This document shows, in pieces, positions 42,927 to 50,854 of a DNA stretch of 64,000 nucleotides (position 1 is the stretch's first letter; each line of letters starts with the position of its first letter). The notes beneath the pieces were generated by a model. The model saw only the letters and a list, made by a program, of their open reading frames with translations, had not been told where the DNA came from and did no database searches. The translations under genes and the position numbers were made by a program. Source of the DNA: Paenibacillus sp. FSL R10-2734 (GTDB taxonomy: Bacteria; Bacillota; Bacilli; Paenibacillales; Paenibacillaceae); NCBI RefSeq assembly GCF_037963865.1, contig NZ_CP150170.1, positions 992,001-1,056,000 on the forward strand, written 5' to 3'.

Positions 42927-43796
42927 ATGGCAAGAAGCATGCGTGATATTAAACGTCAAATTAAGAGTGTTCAAAACACAAGACAGATCACAAAAGCGAT
43001 GGAAATGGTAGCCGCCTCCAAGCTGAGAAAAGCTCAGGAGAAGGCAATTGCCGCCCGTCCTTATGCTGAGAAGCTGAAAGAGGTTGTATCGAGTATTGCT
43101 GCTGGTACAGAAGGCATCCAGCATCCCATGCTGGTCAGTCGTCCTGTGAAAAAAACCGGTTATCTTATCGTGACCTCTGATAGAGGACTTGCGGGAGGAT
43201 ACAACGCTAATATTCTACGTAAGGTGACGATGCTCATCGCTGAGCGACATAAATCGAAAGATGAGTACGCCTTGTTCGTCATCGGTCGTAAAGGCCGTGA
43301 CTTCTTACGCCGCCGTGAATATCCGATTGTACATGAGGTTACCGAGCTTTCGGATGCGCCGAAATTTGCAGATATCAAGACTATCGCGAACTTGGCAGTA
43401 CAACAGTTTGAGACAGGTGAGTATGACGAGTTGTACGTTTGTTACAACCAATTCGTCAATGCTATTACCCAGATTCCAACCGTTGATCGACTGTTGCCTA
43501 TGGAAGGCGTAGGAAATCATGAGCATCATGAAGCATCCGCAAATTACGAATATGAACCTTCACCGGAAGGCGTTCTCGAAGTATTACTTCCGAAATATGC
43601 CGAAACTTTGATTTATAGCGCAATTCTGGATGGCAAAGCCAGTGAGCTGGGTGCGAAAATGACAGCGATGGGCAGTGCAACAAAGAACGCGTCGAAAATG
43701 ATCGGAGAACTTACCCTTACGTACAACCGTGCCCGTCAGGCGGCAATTACACAGGAAATTACCGAGATCGTGGCCGGAGCGAACGCTCAGTCTTAA
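42927..43796 (+). CDS. atpG: ATP synthase F1 subunit gamma
   Basis: Central rotor shaft, 289 residues. The N-terminal coil MRDIKRQIKSVQNTRQITKAMEMVAASKLR and the C-terminal coil MGSATKNASKMIGELTLTYN with the Q-I-T-x-E-I motif (AAITQEITEI) are the conserved parts; the middle VTSDRGLAGGYNANI fold is present. ATG 42927 follows AAGGTGGTG. It is flanked on both sides by hairpin-rich gaps that are unusual inside an ATP synthase operon. Confidence 0.96.
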   Translation: MARSMRDIKRQIKSVQNTRQITKAMEMVAASKLRKAQEKAIAARPYAEKLKEVVSSIAAGTEGIQHPMLVSRPVKKTGYLIVTSDRGLAGGYNANILRKVTMLIAERHKSKDEYALFVIGRKGRDFLRRREYPIVHEVTELSDAPKFADIKTIANLAVQQFETGEYDELYVCYNQFVNAITQIPTVDRLLPMEGVGNHEHHEASANYEYEPSPEGVLEVLLPKYAETLIYSAILDGKASELGAKMTAMGSATKNASKMIGELTLTYNRARQAAITQEITEIVAGANAQS

Positions 43797-43844
43797 AAAT
43801 ACAAGAAAAGTTAAGCAGTGTGCTTGACTTACCTTGTATTTTAC

Positions 43845-43928
43845 GAGAAACAGTGCCGTGTTAAGCGATACATAGTATCGCCTGCTTCGGGAGTATAACT
43901 CCTTAAGAACGGCACTGCAGTTCTTCTT
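43845..43928 (+). repeat. AGAAAC hairpin repeat, long-loop member, in the atpG-atpD gap
   Basis: GAGAAACAGTGCCGT (43845-43859) pairs imperfectly with ACGGCACTGCAGTTCTTC (43909-43926). Inside are smaller pairs CGATAC/GTATCG and GGAGT/ACTCC. It directly precedes a second, bipartite member. Confidence 0.5.
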
Positions 43929-43930
43929 AA

Positions 43931-44026
43931 AATATAAGAAAGTATAGGTTTTACACTATACAAAATGCTTATATTTCTACGAGAAACGGTTGTCATCTTT
44001 ATATGACGACAATGTCGTTTCTTCTT
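43931..44026 (+). repeat. Bipartite hairpin repeat upstream of atpD
   Basis: Hairpin I: AATATAAG (43931) / CTTATATT (43975) with inner GTATAG/CTATAC. Hairpin II: GAGAAACGGTTGTCAT (43981-43996) / ATGACGACAATGTCGTTTC (44003-44021), then TTCTT. It ends about 15 bases before the atpD ribosome site. Confidence 0.6.
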
Positions 44027-44057
44027 GACGTAACAGCTTTCGAGGAGGGAATTGAAG

Positions 44058-45461
44058 ATGAACAAAGGACGCGTTGTAAGCATTATGGGTCCGGTTGTCG
44101 ATATTGAATTTGAACGCGGCCAGTTGCCCGAGATATTCAACGCTATCAAAATTGAAACTGTCTTGGATAATGGTCGCCAGATTAACCTAACACTTGAGGT
44201 TTCCAATCACTTGGGAGACAATCTGGTACGTTGTATCGCTATGTCTTCTACAGATGGTCTGGTTCGTGGACTGGACGCAATGGACCAAGGAGGTCCTATT
44301 TCGGTTCCTGTAGGGGAAGCGACATTAGGCCGGGTATTTAACGTACTTGGGAATCCAATTGATAACGCTGGTGAAGTTGCAGCTGAGATTAGGAACCCAA
44401 TTCACCGTTTGGCTCCGACTTTTGATGAATTGTCGACACAAGCCGAAATTTTGGAAACGGGTATTAAAGTTATCGACTTGCTGGCACCTTACGCTAAGGG
44501 CGGTAAAGTTGGTCTGTTCGGCGGTGCCGGTGTAGGTAAAACGGTAACGATTCAAGAATTGATTAATAACATTGCCCAAGAACACGGTGGTATTTCCGTA
44601 TTCGCGGGTGTGGGTGAACGTACTCGTGAAGGTAATGACCTTTATCACGAAATGACGGACTCAGGTGTTATTAAGAAAACAGCAATGGTGTTCGGACAAA
44701 TGAATGAGCCTCCAGGCGCGCGTCTACGCGTAGCTTTGACCGGTCTTACTATGGCGGAATATTTCCGTGATGTAGAAGGTCGCGATACGCTGCTCTTTAT
44801 TGATAATATATTCCGTTTCACCCAAGCGGGTTCCGAAGTATCCGCTCTTCTCGGACGTATGCCGTCCGCGGTAGGTTATCAGCCTACACTGGCTACTGAA
44901 ATGGGTCAGTTGCAAGAGCGTATCACTTCGACCAAAAAAGGCTCCGTTACTTCCATTCAAGCAATCTACGTACCGGCGGATGACTACACTGACCCTGCTC
45001 CGGCAACGGCGTTTGCTCACTTGGATGCAACAACAAACCTTGAGCGTAAGATTTCCGAGAAGGGGATTTTCCCAGCGGTTGATCCACTGGCTTCCAGCTC
45101 ACGTCTGCTAGCACCGGAAATTGTTGGTGAAGAGCATTACAATGTGGCACAAGGTGTTAAACAATTGCTGCAACGTTATACCGAACTTCAAGACATCATT
45201 GCCATCTTGGGTATGGATGAATTGAGTGAGGATGATAAGGTTATCGTATCCCGTGCTCGTAAAGTTGAGCGGTTCCTGTCGCAGCCTTTCCACGTGGCTG
45301 AACAATTTACTGGCTTCAAGGGTAAATACGTGCCAATTAAAGAAACTGTACGAAGCTTTAGAGAGATTCTGGATGGTAAGCATGATGATCTTCCAGAAGC
45401 AGCATTCCTCTTTGTGGGAACAATCGAAGAAGCGGTAGAAAAAGCGAAAACGATGATGTAA
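44058..45461 (+). CDS. atpD: ATP synthase F1 subunit beta
   Basis: Catalytic subunit, 467 residues. Present are the P-loop GGAGVGKTV near 155, GVGERTREGNDLYHEM (catalytic glutamate), ALTGLTMAEYFRD, LLFIDNIFRFTQAGSEVSALLGRMPSAVGYQPTLA-type segment (DNIFRF), and the DELSE DDKV region. ATG 44058 follows GAGGAGGG at eight bases; TTG 44052 is too close to that site. Confidence 0.97.
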   Translation: MNKGRVVSIMGPVVDIEFERGQLPEIFNAIKIETVLDNGRQINLTLEVSNHLGDNLVRCIAMSSTDGLVRGLDAMDQGGPISVPVGEATLGRVFNVLGNPIDNAGEVAAEIRNPIHRLAPTFDELSTQAEILETGIKVIDLLAPYAKGGKVGLFGGAGVGKTVTIQELINNIAQEHGGISVFAGVGERTREGNDLYHEMTDSGVIKKTAMVFGQMNEPPGARLRVALTGLTMAEYFRDVEGRDTLLFIDNIFRFTQAGSEVSALLGRMPSAVGYQPTLATEMGQLQERITSTKKGSVTSIQAIYVPADDYTDPAPATAFAHLDATTNLERKISEKGIFPAVDPLASSSRLLAPEIVGEEHYNVAQGVKQLLQRYTELQDIIAILGMDELSEDDKVIVSRARKVERFLSQPFHVAEQFTGFKGKYVPIKETVRSFREILDGKHDDLPEAAFLFVGTIEEAVEKAKTMM

Positions 45462-45490
45462 CCCTAAGCTTAGTTAATGCTTTCGATGCG

Positions 45491-45509
45491 AGCTTTACTT
45501 CGTAAAGCT
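45491..45509 (+). repeat. AGCTTTAC hairpin abutting the atpC ribosome site
   Basis: Perfect palindrome AGCTTTACttcGTAAAGCT, followed after two bases by TAGGAGG. Same family as 42887-42912 and 52795-52814. Confidence 0.75.
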
Positions 45510-45525
45510 TTTAGGAGGAATGGAA

Positions 45526-45942
45526 GTGAATACCTTTTTGTTGGAAATTGTCACGCCGGAGCATCTCGTTTACTCTAAACAAGTGAATAGCTTGACAGTA
45601 CGAGGAGTCGAAGGTGAGTTAGGTATTTTGCCGGGACACATTCCGCTTGTGACTCCACTTCAGGTTGCTCCGTTATCCGTAAAATCGAACGGTGTTACGA
45701 TCTCCATCGCCGTTCATGGCGGGTTCGTTGAAGTGCATAAGGACAAGGTAACAGTGCTGGCTGAAAGTGCCGAGCTGCCAACTGAGATTGATGTTGAGCG
45801 CGCCGAAGCAGCTAGAGAACGGGCTGAGCGCCGTCTCCACTCTCGTAGCAAACAAGATGAAATCGATCACCGCCGTGCGGAGTTGGCGCTGCAACGCGCT
45901 GTTACACGGATCAAAGTGTCCACTGGTAAAGGACAACAGTAG
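45526..45942 (+). CDS. atpC: ATP synthase F1 subunit epsilon
   Basis: A 138-residue subunit that couples and inhibits rotation: an N-terminal beta-sandwich (FLLEIVTPEHLVYSKQV, GVEGELGILPGHIPLVTPL, VAVHGGFVEV-like AVHGGFVEVHKDKVTVLAE) and a C-terminal helical hairpin rich in Arg and Glu. GTG 45526 is preferred to ATG 45520, because AGGAGG (45513-45518) is then seven bases upstream; with ATG 45520 the spacing would be one base. Confidence 0.94.
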   Translation: MNTFLLEIVTPEHLVYSKQVNSLTVRGVEGELGILPGHIPLVTPLQVAPLSVKSNGVTISIAVHGGFVEVHKDKVTVLAESAELPTEIDVERAEAARERAERRLHSRSKQDEIDHRRAELALQRAVTRIKVSTGKGQQ

Positions 45943-45948
45943 GATATT

Positions 45949-45981
45949 AGCGGTCAAGCTATAAGCTTGACTGCTTTTTTT
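45949..45981 (+). terminator. Rho-independent terminator of the ATP synthase operon
   Basis: Stem AGCGGTCAAGCT / AGCTTGACTGCT, three-base loop, T run of seven. Confidence 0.9.
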
Positions 45982-46138
45982 ATTGTATTAATCTATGCAT
46001 CTAAGGTTAAAAATTGTTCATTTTCTTGGATATTGGCATTGAATTGTTTAAAAATTTGTAAAAGTACTGGATTCTTTTGCCCTGCACAAGTATGATATAA
46101 GAGTCGATTTCCGAGTAATACGAACACGGAGGGTTAGC

Positions 46139-46396
46139 ATGGAGGATTTATTGTCCAATGGATGGTCTAGTGCAGCTGGAACCAGCAGCATGGTCTCAAT
46201 GATTGTTTCTTTGCTCAGTGTTGTATTATCTTGGTGGGCATTGCAGAACCTTAAGCTGGATTTGGTCATAAGATATCCCAAGAGTCCTCAGGGAAGGCTA
46301 CTGCACTTGCTATTGGCCATTGTACTTGGTCGTTTAGTTGCAGGATTCTTTCTGGATTACCTTAGCTGGAGTGGGATGATCCGCTATATGTTTTAG
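46139..46396 (+). CDS. DUF1146 family membrane protein (YwzB-like)
   Basis: An 85-residue protein with two membrane helices (about 18-38 and 55-75) and a basic loop between them (RYPKSPQGRLLHLLLA). The size, the SWWALQNLKLD segment and the position between atpC and murA match the DUF1146/YwzB family of Bacillales. Function unknown. ATG 46139 follows GGAGGG. A possible promoter (TGGATT-17-TATGAT) lies about 40 bases upstream. Confidence 0.82.
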   Translation: MEDLLSNGWSSAAGTSSMVSMIVSLLSVVLSWWALQNLKLDLVIRYPKSPQGRLLHLLLAIVLGRLVAGFFLDYLSWSGMIRYMF

Positions 46397-46597
46397 GAAT
46401 TTGTAGTTTGGTTATAAATGTCATAGGTCGTAGTGGTCAAAAAGTGTCGAATAATAAGGTTTTATTATGTCAACACTGAACTTTAAGGAACATGCCCGGA
46501 TGAATGGGCGTAATGATGGAGTATGCGAATTTTATTGCAATTACTTTTAATCTAAAAAAACAATTTAAGAAATAATGGACGCGGAGGGAAACCGAAA

Positions 46598-47974
46598 ATG
46601 AGCAAATTTATCGTCCGCGGTGGCAACAGATTGACCGGGAGCGTGAAAGTTAGCGGCGCAAAAAATTCCGTATTACCGATCATAGCCGCCTCTCTATTGG
46701 CAGAAGAAGGAGTAAGCGTCATTGTGGACGCACCTCCGCTTGATGATGTAATGACGATTTCAAAAATGTTGGAATCTCTGGGTGCAGGGGTTACATATCA
46801 AAACGATATTATCCAGGTGGATGCTACAAACATCACTTCCTGTGAAGCACCTTATGAATGGGTACGAAAAATGCGGGCATCTTTTTTAGTGATGGGCCCT
46901 CTGTTATCTCGACTTGGTCAAACAAGAATCTCTTTGCCTGGCGGCTGCGCCATTGGCACACGACCGATTGATCAGCATTTGAAAGGGTTTGAAGCGCTTG
47001 GTGCAGAGATTAGTCTCGGCCAGGGATACATTGAAGCGAAAAGTAACGGTCGTCTGCGCGGAGCCAAGGTGTATTTGGATGTAGCTAGCGTGGGTGCGAC
47101 CGAAAATATAATGATGGCAGCGGCACTCGCCGAAGGTGTGACCGTGATTGAGAATGCGGCTAAGGAGCCTGAAATTGTTGACCTGGCCAATTATTTGAAC
47201 GGTATGGGCGGAATCGTGCGCGGTGCGGGAACAGGTGTTATCCGTATTGAAGGCGTTGAACGTCTGCATGGCGTTAAACATCATGTGATTCCTGACCGAA
47301 TTGAGGCAGGTACTTATATGGCGGCCGCAGCAATTACAGGTGGCGATGTATATGTAGAGGGCGCAATCGCTGATCACTTGGGTCCTGTTATTGCTAAGAT
47401 GGAAGAGATGGGCGTGACCATTATTCCTGACGAGAACGGTATTCGAGTAATTAGTGACAAACCTCTTAAAGCTGTTGATTTGAAGACTTTGCCGTATCCA
47501 GGATTTCCAACGGATATGCAGTCTCAAATGATGGCATTATTGCTACGCTCTGAAGGAACCAGTGTCGTTACAGAGACAGTATTCGAGAATCGGTTCATGC
47601 ATGTGGATGAATTCCACAACATGAATGCTGAGATTAAGATCGAAGGTCGCTCAGCGATCGTTACGGGTAATGCGCAATTGGTCGGAGCAAAAGTTTGTGC
47701 TACGGATTTACGTGCGGGAGCTGCGCTTATCTTGGCAGGTCTTGTTGCTGAAGGTACTACTGAGGTAAGCGGAACTCATCATATTGACCGCGGATACGTA
47801 CATTTGGCTGAGAAGCTGTCCGGACTAGGTGCGGAAATTTGGCGTATTTCCATGGAAGACACAGCCGTGCAAACGGTGAAGGGTGAAACTCTTAAACCAG
47901 AAGTAGCCAAGAGCGAATCGTGTAAAAGCGAAGAGGTTAAACCTCGCTTCCAGGTTCAAGCAACTTGGGTATAA
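46598..47974 (+). CDS. murA: UDP-N-acetylglucosamine 1-carboxyvinyltransferase
   Basis: First committed step of peptidoglycan synthesis: adds enolpyruvate to UDP-GlcNAc. The 458-residue protein has the catalytic cysteine C117 in PGGCAIGTRPID (fosfomycin target), KNSVLPIIAASLLAEE, MRASFLVMGPLLSRLG, and FPTDMQSQMMALLLRSEG. It carries an added, lysine- and glutamate-rich C-terminal tail (about 425-458) not usual in the family. ATG 46598 follows CGGAGGG. It is upstream of spoIID, as in B. subtilis (murAA). Confidence 0.96.
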   Translation: MSKFIVRGGNRLTGSVKVSGAKNSVLPIIAASLLAEEGVSVIVDAPPLDDVMTISKMLESLGAGVTYQNDIIQVDATNITSCEAPYEWVRKMRASFLVMGPLLSRLGQTRISLPGGCAIGTRPIDQHLKGFEALGAEISLGQGYIEAKSNGRLRGAKVYLDVASVGATENIMMAAALAEGVTVIENAAKEPEIVDLANYLNGMGGIVRGAGTGVIRIEGVERLHGVKHHVIPDRIEAGTYMAAAAITGGDVYVEGAIADHLGPVIAKMEEMGVTIIPDENGIRVISDKPLKAVDLKTLPYPGFPTDMQSQMMALLLRSEGTSVVTETVFENRFMHVDEFHNMNAEIKIEGRSAIVTGNAQLVGAKVCATDLRAGAALILAGLVAEGTTEVSGTHHIDRGYVHLAEKLSGLGAEIWRISMEDTAVQTVKGETLKPEVAKSESCKSEEVKPRFQVQATWV

Positions 47975-47990
47975 TATCAGTTATTAGGAG

Positions 47991-48026
47991 AGATCAGGCT
48001 GCAGTGATGCGGCTTGGTCTTTTTTT
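47991..48026 (+). terminator. Rho-independent terminator after murA
   Basis: Twelve-base stem AGATCAGGCTGC / GCGGCTTGGTCT with three G-U pairs, T run of seven. Confidence 0.75.
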
Positions 48027-48047
48027 AATAATAAGAAAGTAAATCTG

Positions 48048-48073
48048 AATCCTCATCTAATGAGGATTTTTTT
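48048..48073 (+). terminator. Second rho-independent terminator after murA
   Basis: Perfect stem AATCCTCAT / ATGAGGATT, three-base loop, T run of eight. A lone ATAAGAAAGT (48031-48040), the first arm of the bipartite hairpin family, stands between the two terminators. Confidence 0.85.
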
Positions 48074-48209
48074 CGTTTGTAATTTTTTAACGCGGGGCAT
48101 AGTGATAGATACGAGAAAGCTACTCTCTTTCTCTCAAATATTGTTCTAGTAGTTGCTGTAAATTCATATCTATAAGAATCAACAGTGACTCACGGAAGGA
48201 GCCATAGAG

Positions 48210-49364
48210 ATGAAAGATTTCCGCTACTTGCGACGTAACAAGTCAACGCGCTGGCACTCGCGTCCCCTTGCTCCCCGGCTTAGGCGACTCGGTCCGGTCG
48301 CCTGGCTCGCAGCGCCTATCCTGGCGGCGCTGCTGATTCCACTGGCGGTTGTCCCGCAGCACCGGGGACAACCGGCGCCTCCGGCCGTGCCGACGGTACC
48401 GACGGTCACGGCCTCACCGGCGGCGCCGAAGGCAGCTGCGCAGGAAGAAGCGCCGCAGCCGAAGGTCTCTGTCTATTTGTCGCGCAGCGGACAAATAGAG
48501 ACATTGCCGCTGGAGGACTACGTCAGCGGCGTGCTTGCGGCCGAGATGCCGGCCAGCTTTGAGCTTGAAGCGCTCAAAGCGCAGGCCGTAGCGGCCCGCA
48601 CCTTTATCCTTCGCCGCCTGCTGGCTGGCGACAGAAGCGGCGTCCCCGTTCCGGGGGCGGATGTAACAGATACGGTAAGCCATCAGGCTTACGTATCTAA
48701 GGACACGCTGGAACGGAAGTGGAAGCTCGGCGGAAGAAGCGCCGACCTTGCCAAGCTTCAGCGCGCGGTCCTTGAGACGCGCGGTGTCATTATGACCTAT
48801 AAAGGGCAGCCGATTACGGCCTCCTTTTTCGCCTCCAGTGGAGGATATACGGAGAACTCGGAAGAATACTGGAATGCAGCAATTCCCTATTTGCGCAGTG
48901 TGACGAGTCCTTGGGAGAAAGAGATTACCCCAAACTATGCGGTAACAACGACCTTTTCCATTTCGGAGATACTTACTAGACTTGGGCTAAACGACAGAGT
49001 AATCCCTGCGTCAAAAGAAACTATCCATTCAGTCACGACAAAGAAGATATCTACTTCCTCAGAATTGCCGGTAGAAGTGTTGTCTCTCACCACTGGACAT
49101 CGGGTGAAGGAAATCTCTATTGGAGGCACTATTTTTACTGGAAGAGAAGTAAGAGAGAAGCTAGGGTTGCGTTCCAGCCAATTCAGTTGGGGTCGAAAAG
49201 GGAATAAAATCTATATAACTACCTTCGGAAATGGGCATGGTGTGGGGATGAGTCAGTGGGGTGCAAATGGGATGGCGAAGGAAGGCGGAACGGCCACCCA
49301 AATTCTCAAACACTATTATAGAGGTATCTCTTTTACGCAAATCTCAACTCTTCTGAAAAAATAA
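48210..49364 (+). CDS. spoIID: Stage II sporulation protein D
   Basis: Lytic transglycosylase of the SpoIID-SpoIIM-SpoIIP engulfment complex, cutting denuded glycan strands. The 384-residue protein has a basic N-terminus, one membrane helix (about 30-50), a Pro/Ala-rich linker (about 55-85), then the SpoIID domain: LEDYVSGVLAAEMPASFE with the catalytic glutamate, LKAQAVAARTFILRR, VSHQAYVSKD, SSGGYTENSEEYW and the C-terminal GHGVGMSQWGANGMAKEG. ATG 48210 follows GGAAGGAG. The first half (about 48230-48800) is strongly GC-rich (42 of 60 bases in 48301-48360), the second half is not. Confidence 0.94.
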   Translation: MKDFRYLRRNKSTRWHSRPLAPRLRRLGPVAWLAAPILAALLIPLAVVPQHRGQPAPPAVPTVPTVTASPAAPKAAAQEEAPQPKVSVYLSRSGQIETLPLEDYVSGVLAAEMPASFELEALKAQAVAARTFILRRLLAGDRSGVPVPGADVTDTVSHQAYVSKDTLERKWKLGGRSADLAKLQRAVLETRGVIMTYKGQPITASFFASSGGYTENSEEYWNAAIPYLRSVTSPWEKEITPNYAVTTTFSISEILTRLGLNDRVIPASKETIHSVTTKKISTSSELPVEVLSLTTGHRVKEISIGGTIFTGREVREKLGLRSSQFSWGRKGNKIYITTFGNGHGVGMSQWGANGMAKEGGTATQILKHYYRGISFTQISTLLKK

Positions 49365-49425
49365 ATTGGAAGATACGTATAAAAGAGAGAAGCCCGGTAA
49401 CACTGGTTACTGAGGTGATAACCAT

Positions 49426-50163
49426 ATGAATGAACAAGACAAAAACAAAACAAACCATGATGAATCTCTCAAAAAATCGCAGGGAGATTTAGGTGCTAAA
49501 CCTTCTTCATGGAGCAAGATGTTATCTAAACGTTGGGTGTTCCCAGCAGTCTACACGGCGGCAGCGGCAATTATACTAACCTTGGTGTGGGTCTATCAAG
49601 ATGCCGGCCAAAAGCCGCTGGACACCGCCGCCACATCACAGCAACAAGCAGGAGCTTCGACTAACGAAGCTGGTACTGCAAACAGTAATCCAGATGCCCT
49701 TGAAGTTCTTGCTTCAGCGGAAAGCTTGGTATGGCCAGTAGCCAATCCAGGAGAAGTAGAAGTGGTCAAGCCGTATTATGATGAGAATGGTACTGAGGAT
49801 AATCACGTTGCCGCCATGGTGCAGTATAACGACAAATTTATTCCTAATGTCGGTATCGATCTTGCCCGTGAAGACAATAACACGTTCGACGTCAAAGCAG
49901 CGCTTAGCGGTGAAGTGACTAGAGTTGAAGATGTTGCGGTGTTAGGTAAGGTAATTGAGATTACCCATCAAGGCAACATGAAGACCGTGTACCAAAGTCT
50001 TGGCGACACGAAAGTTAAACAAGGTGATGTTGTGAAGCAAGGAGATACACTTGCAACCGCAGGTCGCAGTGAAATCGAAAAGAACCTGGGCAATCATGTA
50101 CACTTTGAAGTGTATAAGGATGGCAAAGTAGTTAATCCATCAGAGTTACTGCCAGGGCGATAA
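49426..50163 (+). CDS. spoIIQ: SpoIIQ-like M23-fold protein
   Basis: Forespore half of the SpoIIQ-SpoIIIAH channel that links forespore and mother cell. The 245-residue protein has a cytoplasmic, charged N-terminus, one membrane helix (about 40-58), a Gln/Ala/Thr linker, and a LytM/M23 domain (about 100-240). The metal site is incomplete: the first histidine of HxGxD is asparagine (FIPNVGIDLA), while the aspartate and the later HVHFEV pair remain. This predicts a non-catalytic binding domain, as known for B. subtilis SpoIIQ, which also lost a metal ligand. ATG 49426 follows GAGGTG. Confidence 0.88.
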   Translation: MNEQDKNKTNHDESLKKSQGDLGAKPSSWSKMLSKRWVFPAVYTAAAAIILTLVWVYQDAGQKPLDTAATSQQQAGASTNEAGTANSNPDALEVLASAESLVWPVANPGEVEVVKPYYDENGTEDNHVAAMVQYNDKFIPNVGIDLAREDNNTFDVKAALSGEVTRVEDVAVLGKVIEITHQGNMKTVYQSLGDTKVKQGDVVKQGDTLATAGRSEIEKNLGNHVHFEVYKDGKVVNPSELLPGR

Positions 50164-50175
50164 GAATATCTATAG

Positions 50176-50199
50176 CAGGGGGCGAAAGCTCCCTGTTTT
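50176..50199 (+). terminator. Probable terminator after spoIIQ
   Basis: Stem CAGGGGGC / GCTCCCTG (one wobble) with a GAAA loop and a T-rich but broken tract. Confidence 0.65.
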
Positions 50200-50260
50200 G
50201 TTTTGTGAATAAGGAGGCTCTTCGTAAGCAGCATGCTTATAAAGAGTCTTATTTTTCGGC

Positions 50261-50303
50261 GAGAAAGGGTTATTGTCTTAAAGGATCAACAACGTTCCTT
50301 CTT
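50261..50303 (+). repeat. GAGAAAGG hairpin repeat upstream of spoIIID
   Basis: GAGAAAGGGTTATTGTC ... GATCAACAACGTTCCTTCTT, a diverged member of the AGAAACGG hairpin family; a possible first hairpin (AAGCAGCATGCTTA) lies at about 50226-50239. Confidence 0.4.
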
Positions 50304-50377
50304 GCTAATAACAAGGCTTTTTGGGTTGTCCATTAAATAAAATGAGCCTTCCCAGGCTTGTCATGTCTTGAAAGCGC

Positions 50378-50405
50378 GAATATATAAGCCCGCCCCTCAT
50401 ATAAT
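50378..50405 (+). promoter_or_regulatory. Probable sigma-E promoter of spoIIID
   Basis: GAATATA (50378-50384), 13-base spacer, CATATAAT (50398-50405), close to the mother-cell sigma-E consensus (kmATATT and CATACAhT). spoIIID is a known sigma-E gene. Confidence 0.55.
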
Positions 50406-50438
50406 GTACCAAACTATCCACAGTTGGGAGGCGGGAGC

Positions 50439-50726
50439 GTGCACGATTACATCAAGGAACGTACGATCAAAATCGGACGCTGCATCGTGGAAACCAGACA
50501 TACGGTCCGGACCATAGCCAAGGAATTTGGCGTTTCAAAGAGCACGGTGCACAAAGACTTGACTGAACGTCTGCCAGAGATCAACCCTGATCTGGCCGAT
50601 CAGGTGAAGCACATTCTTGAATATCACAAATCCATCCGACATCTTCGGGGGGGAGAAGCCACAAAAATTAAATATAAAAAAACGACGGGGAAAAAACGTG
50701 AGGTTGCTGTAGCATCAAAGCCATGA
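50439..50726 (+). CDS. spoIIID: Sporulation transcriptional regulator SpoIIID
   Basis: Mother-cell DNA-binding protein acting between sigma-E and sigma-K. The 95-residue product starts HDYIKERTIKIGRCIVETRH and has the helix-turn-helix RTIAKEFGVSKSTVHKDLTE (residues about 25-45), then NPDLADQVKHILEYHKSIRH and LRGGEATKIKYKK, close to the B. subtilis protein to residue 80. GTG 50439 is chosen because it matches the family start and GGGAGG lies seven bases before it; TTG 50424 would overlap that site. Confidence 0.95.
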   Translation: MHDYIKERTIKIGRCIVETRHTVRTIAKEFGVSKSTVHKDLTERLPEINPDLADQVKHILEYHKSIRHLRGGEATKIKYKKTTGKKREVAVASKP

Positions 50727-50854
50727 GATTTTCGGAAATTTAAGGAAATATTCAGTTATAACGCATTGTGTACATCCCCTAAAGTATGTTATTTTTAAGT
50801 TTAGTACTAACTGCTGTTTTTTAATTAAAATAACACTTTGGGGGCTCTTTCATT

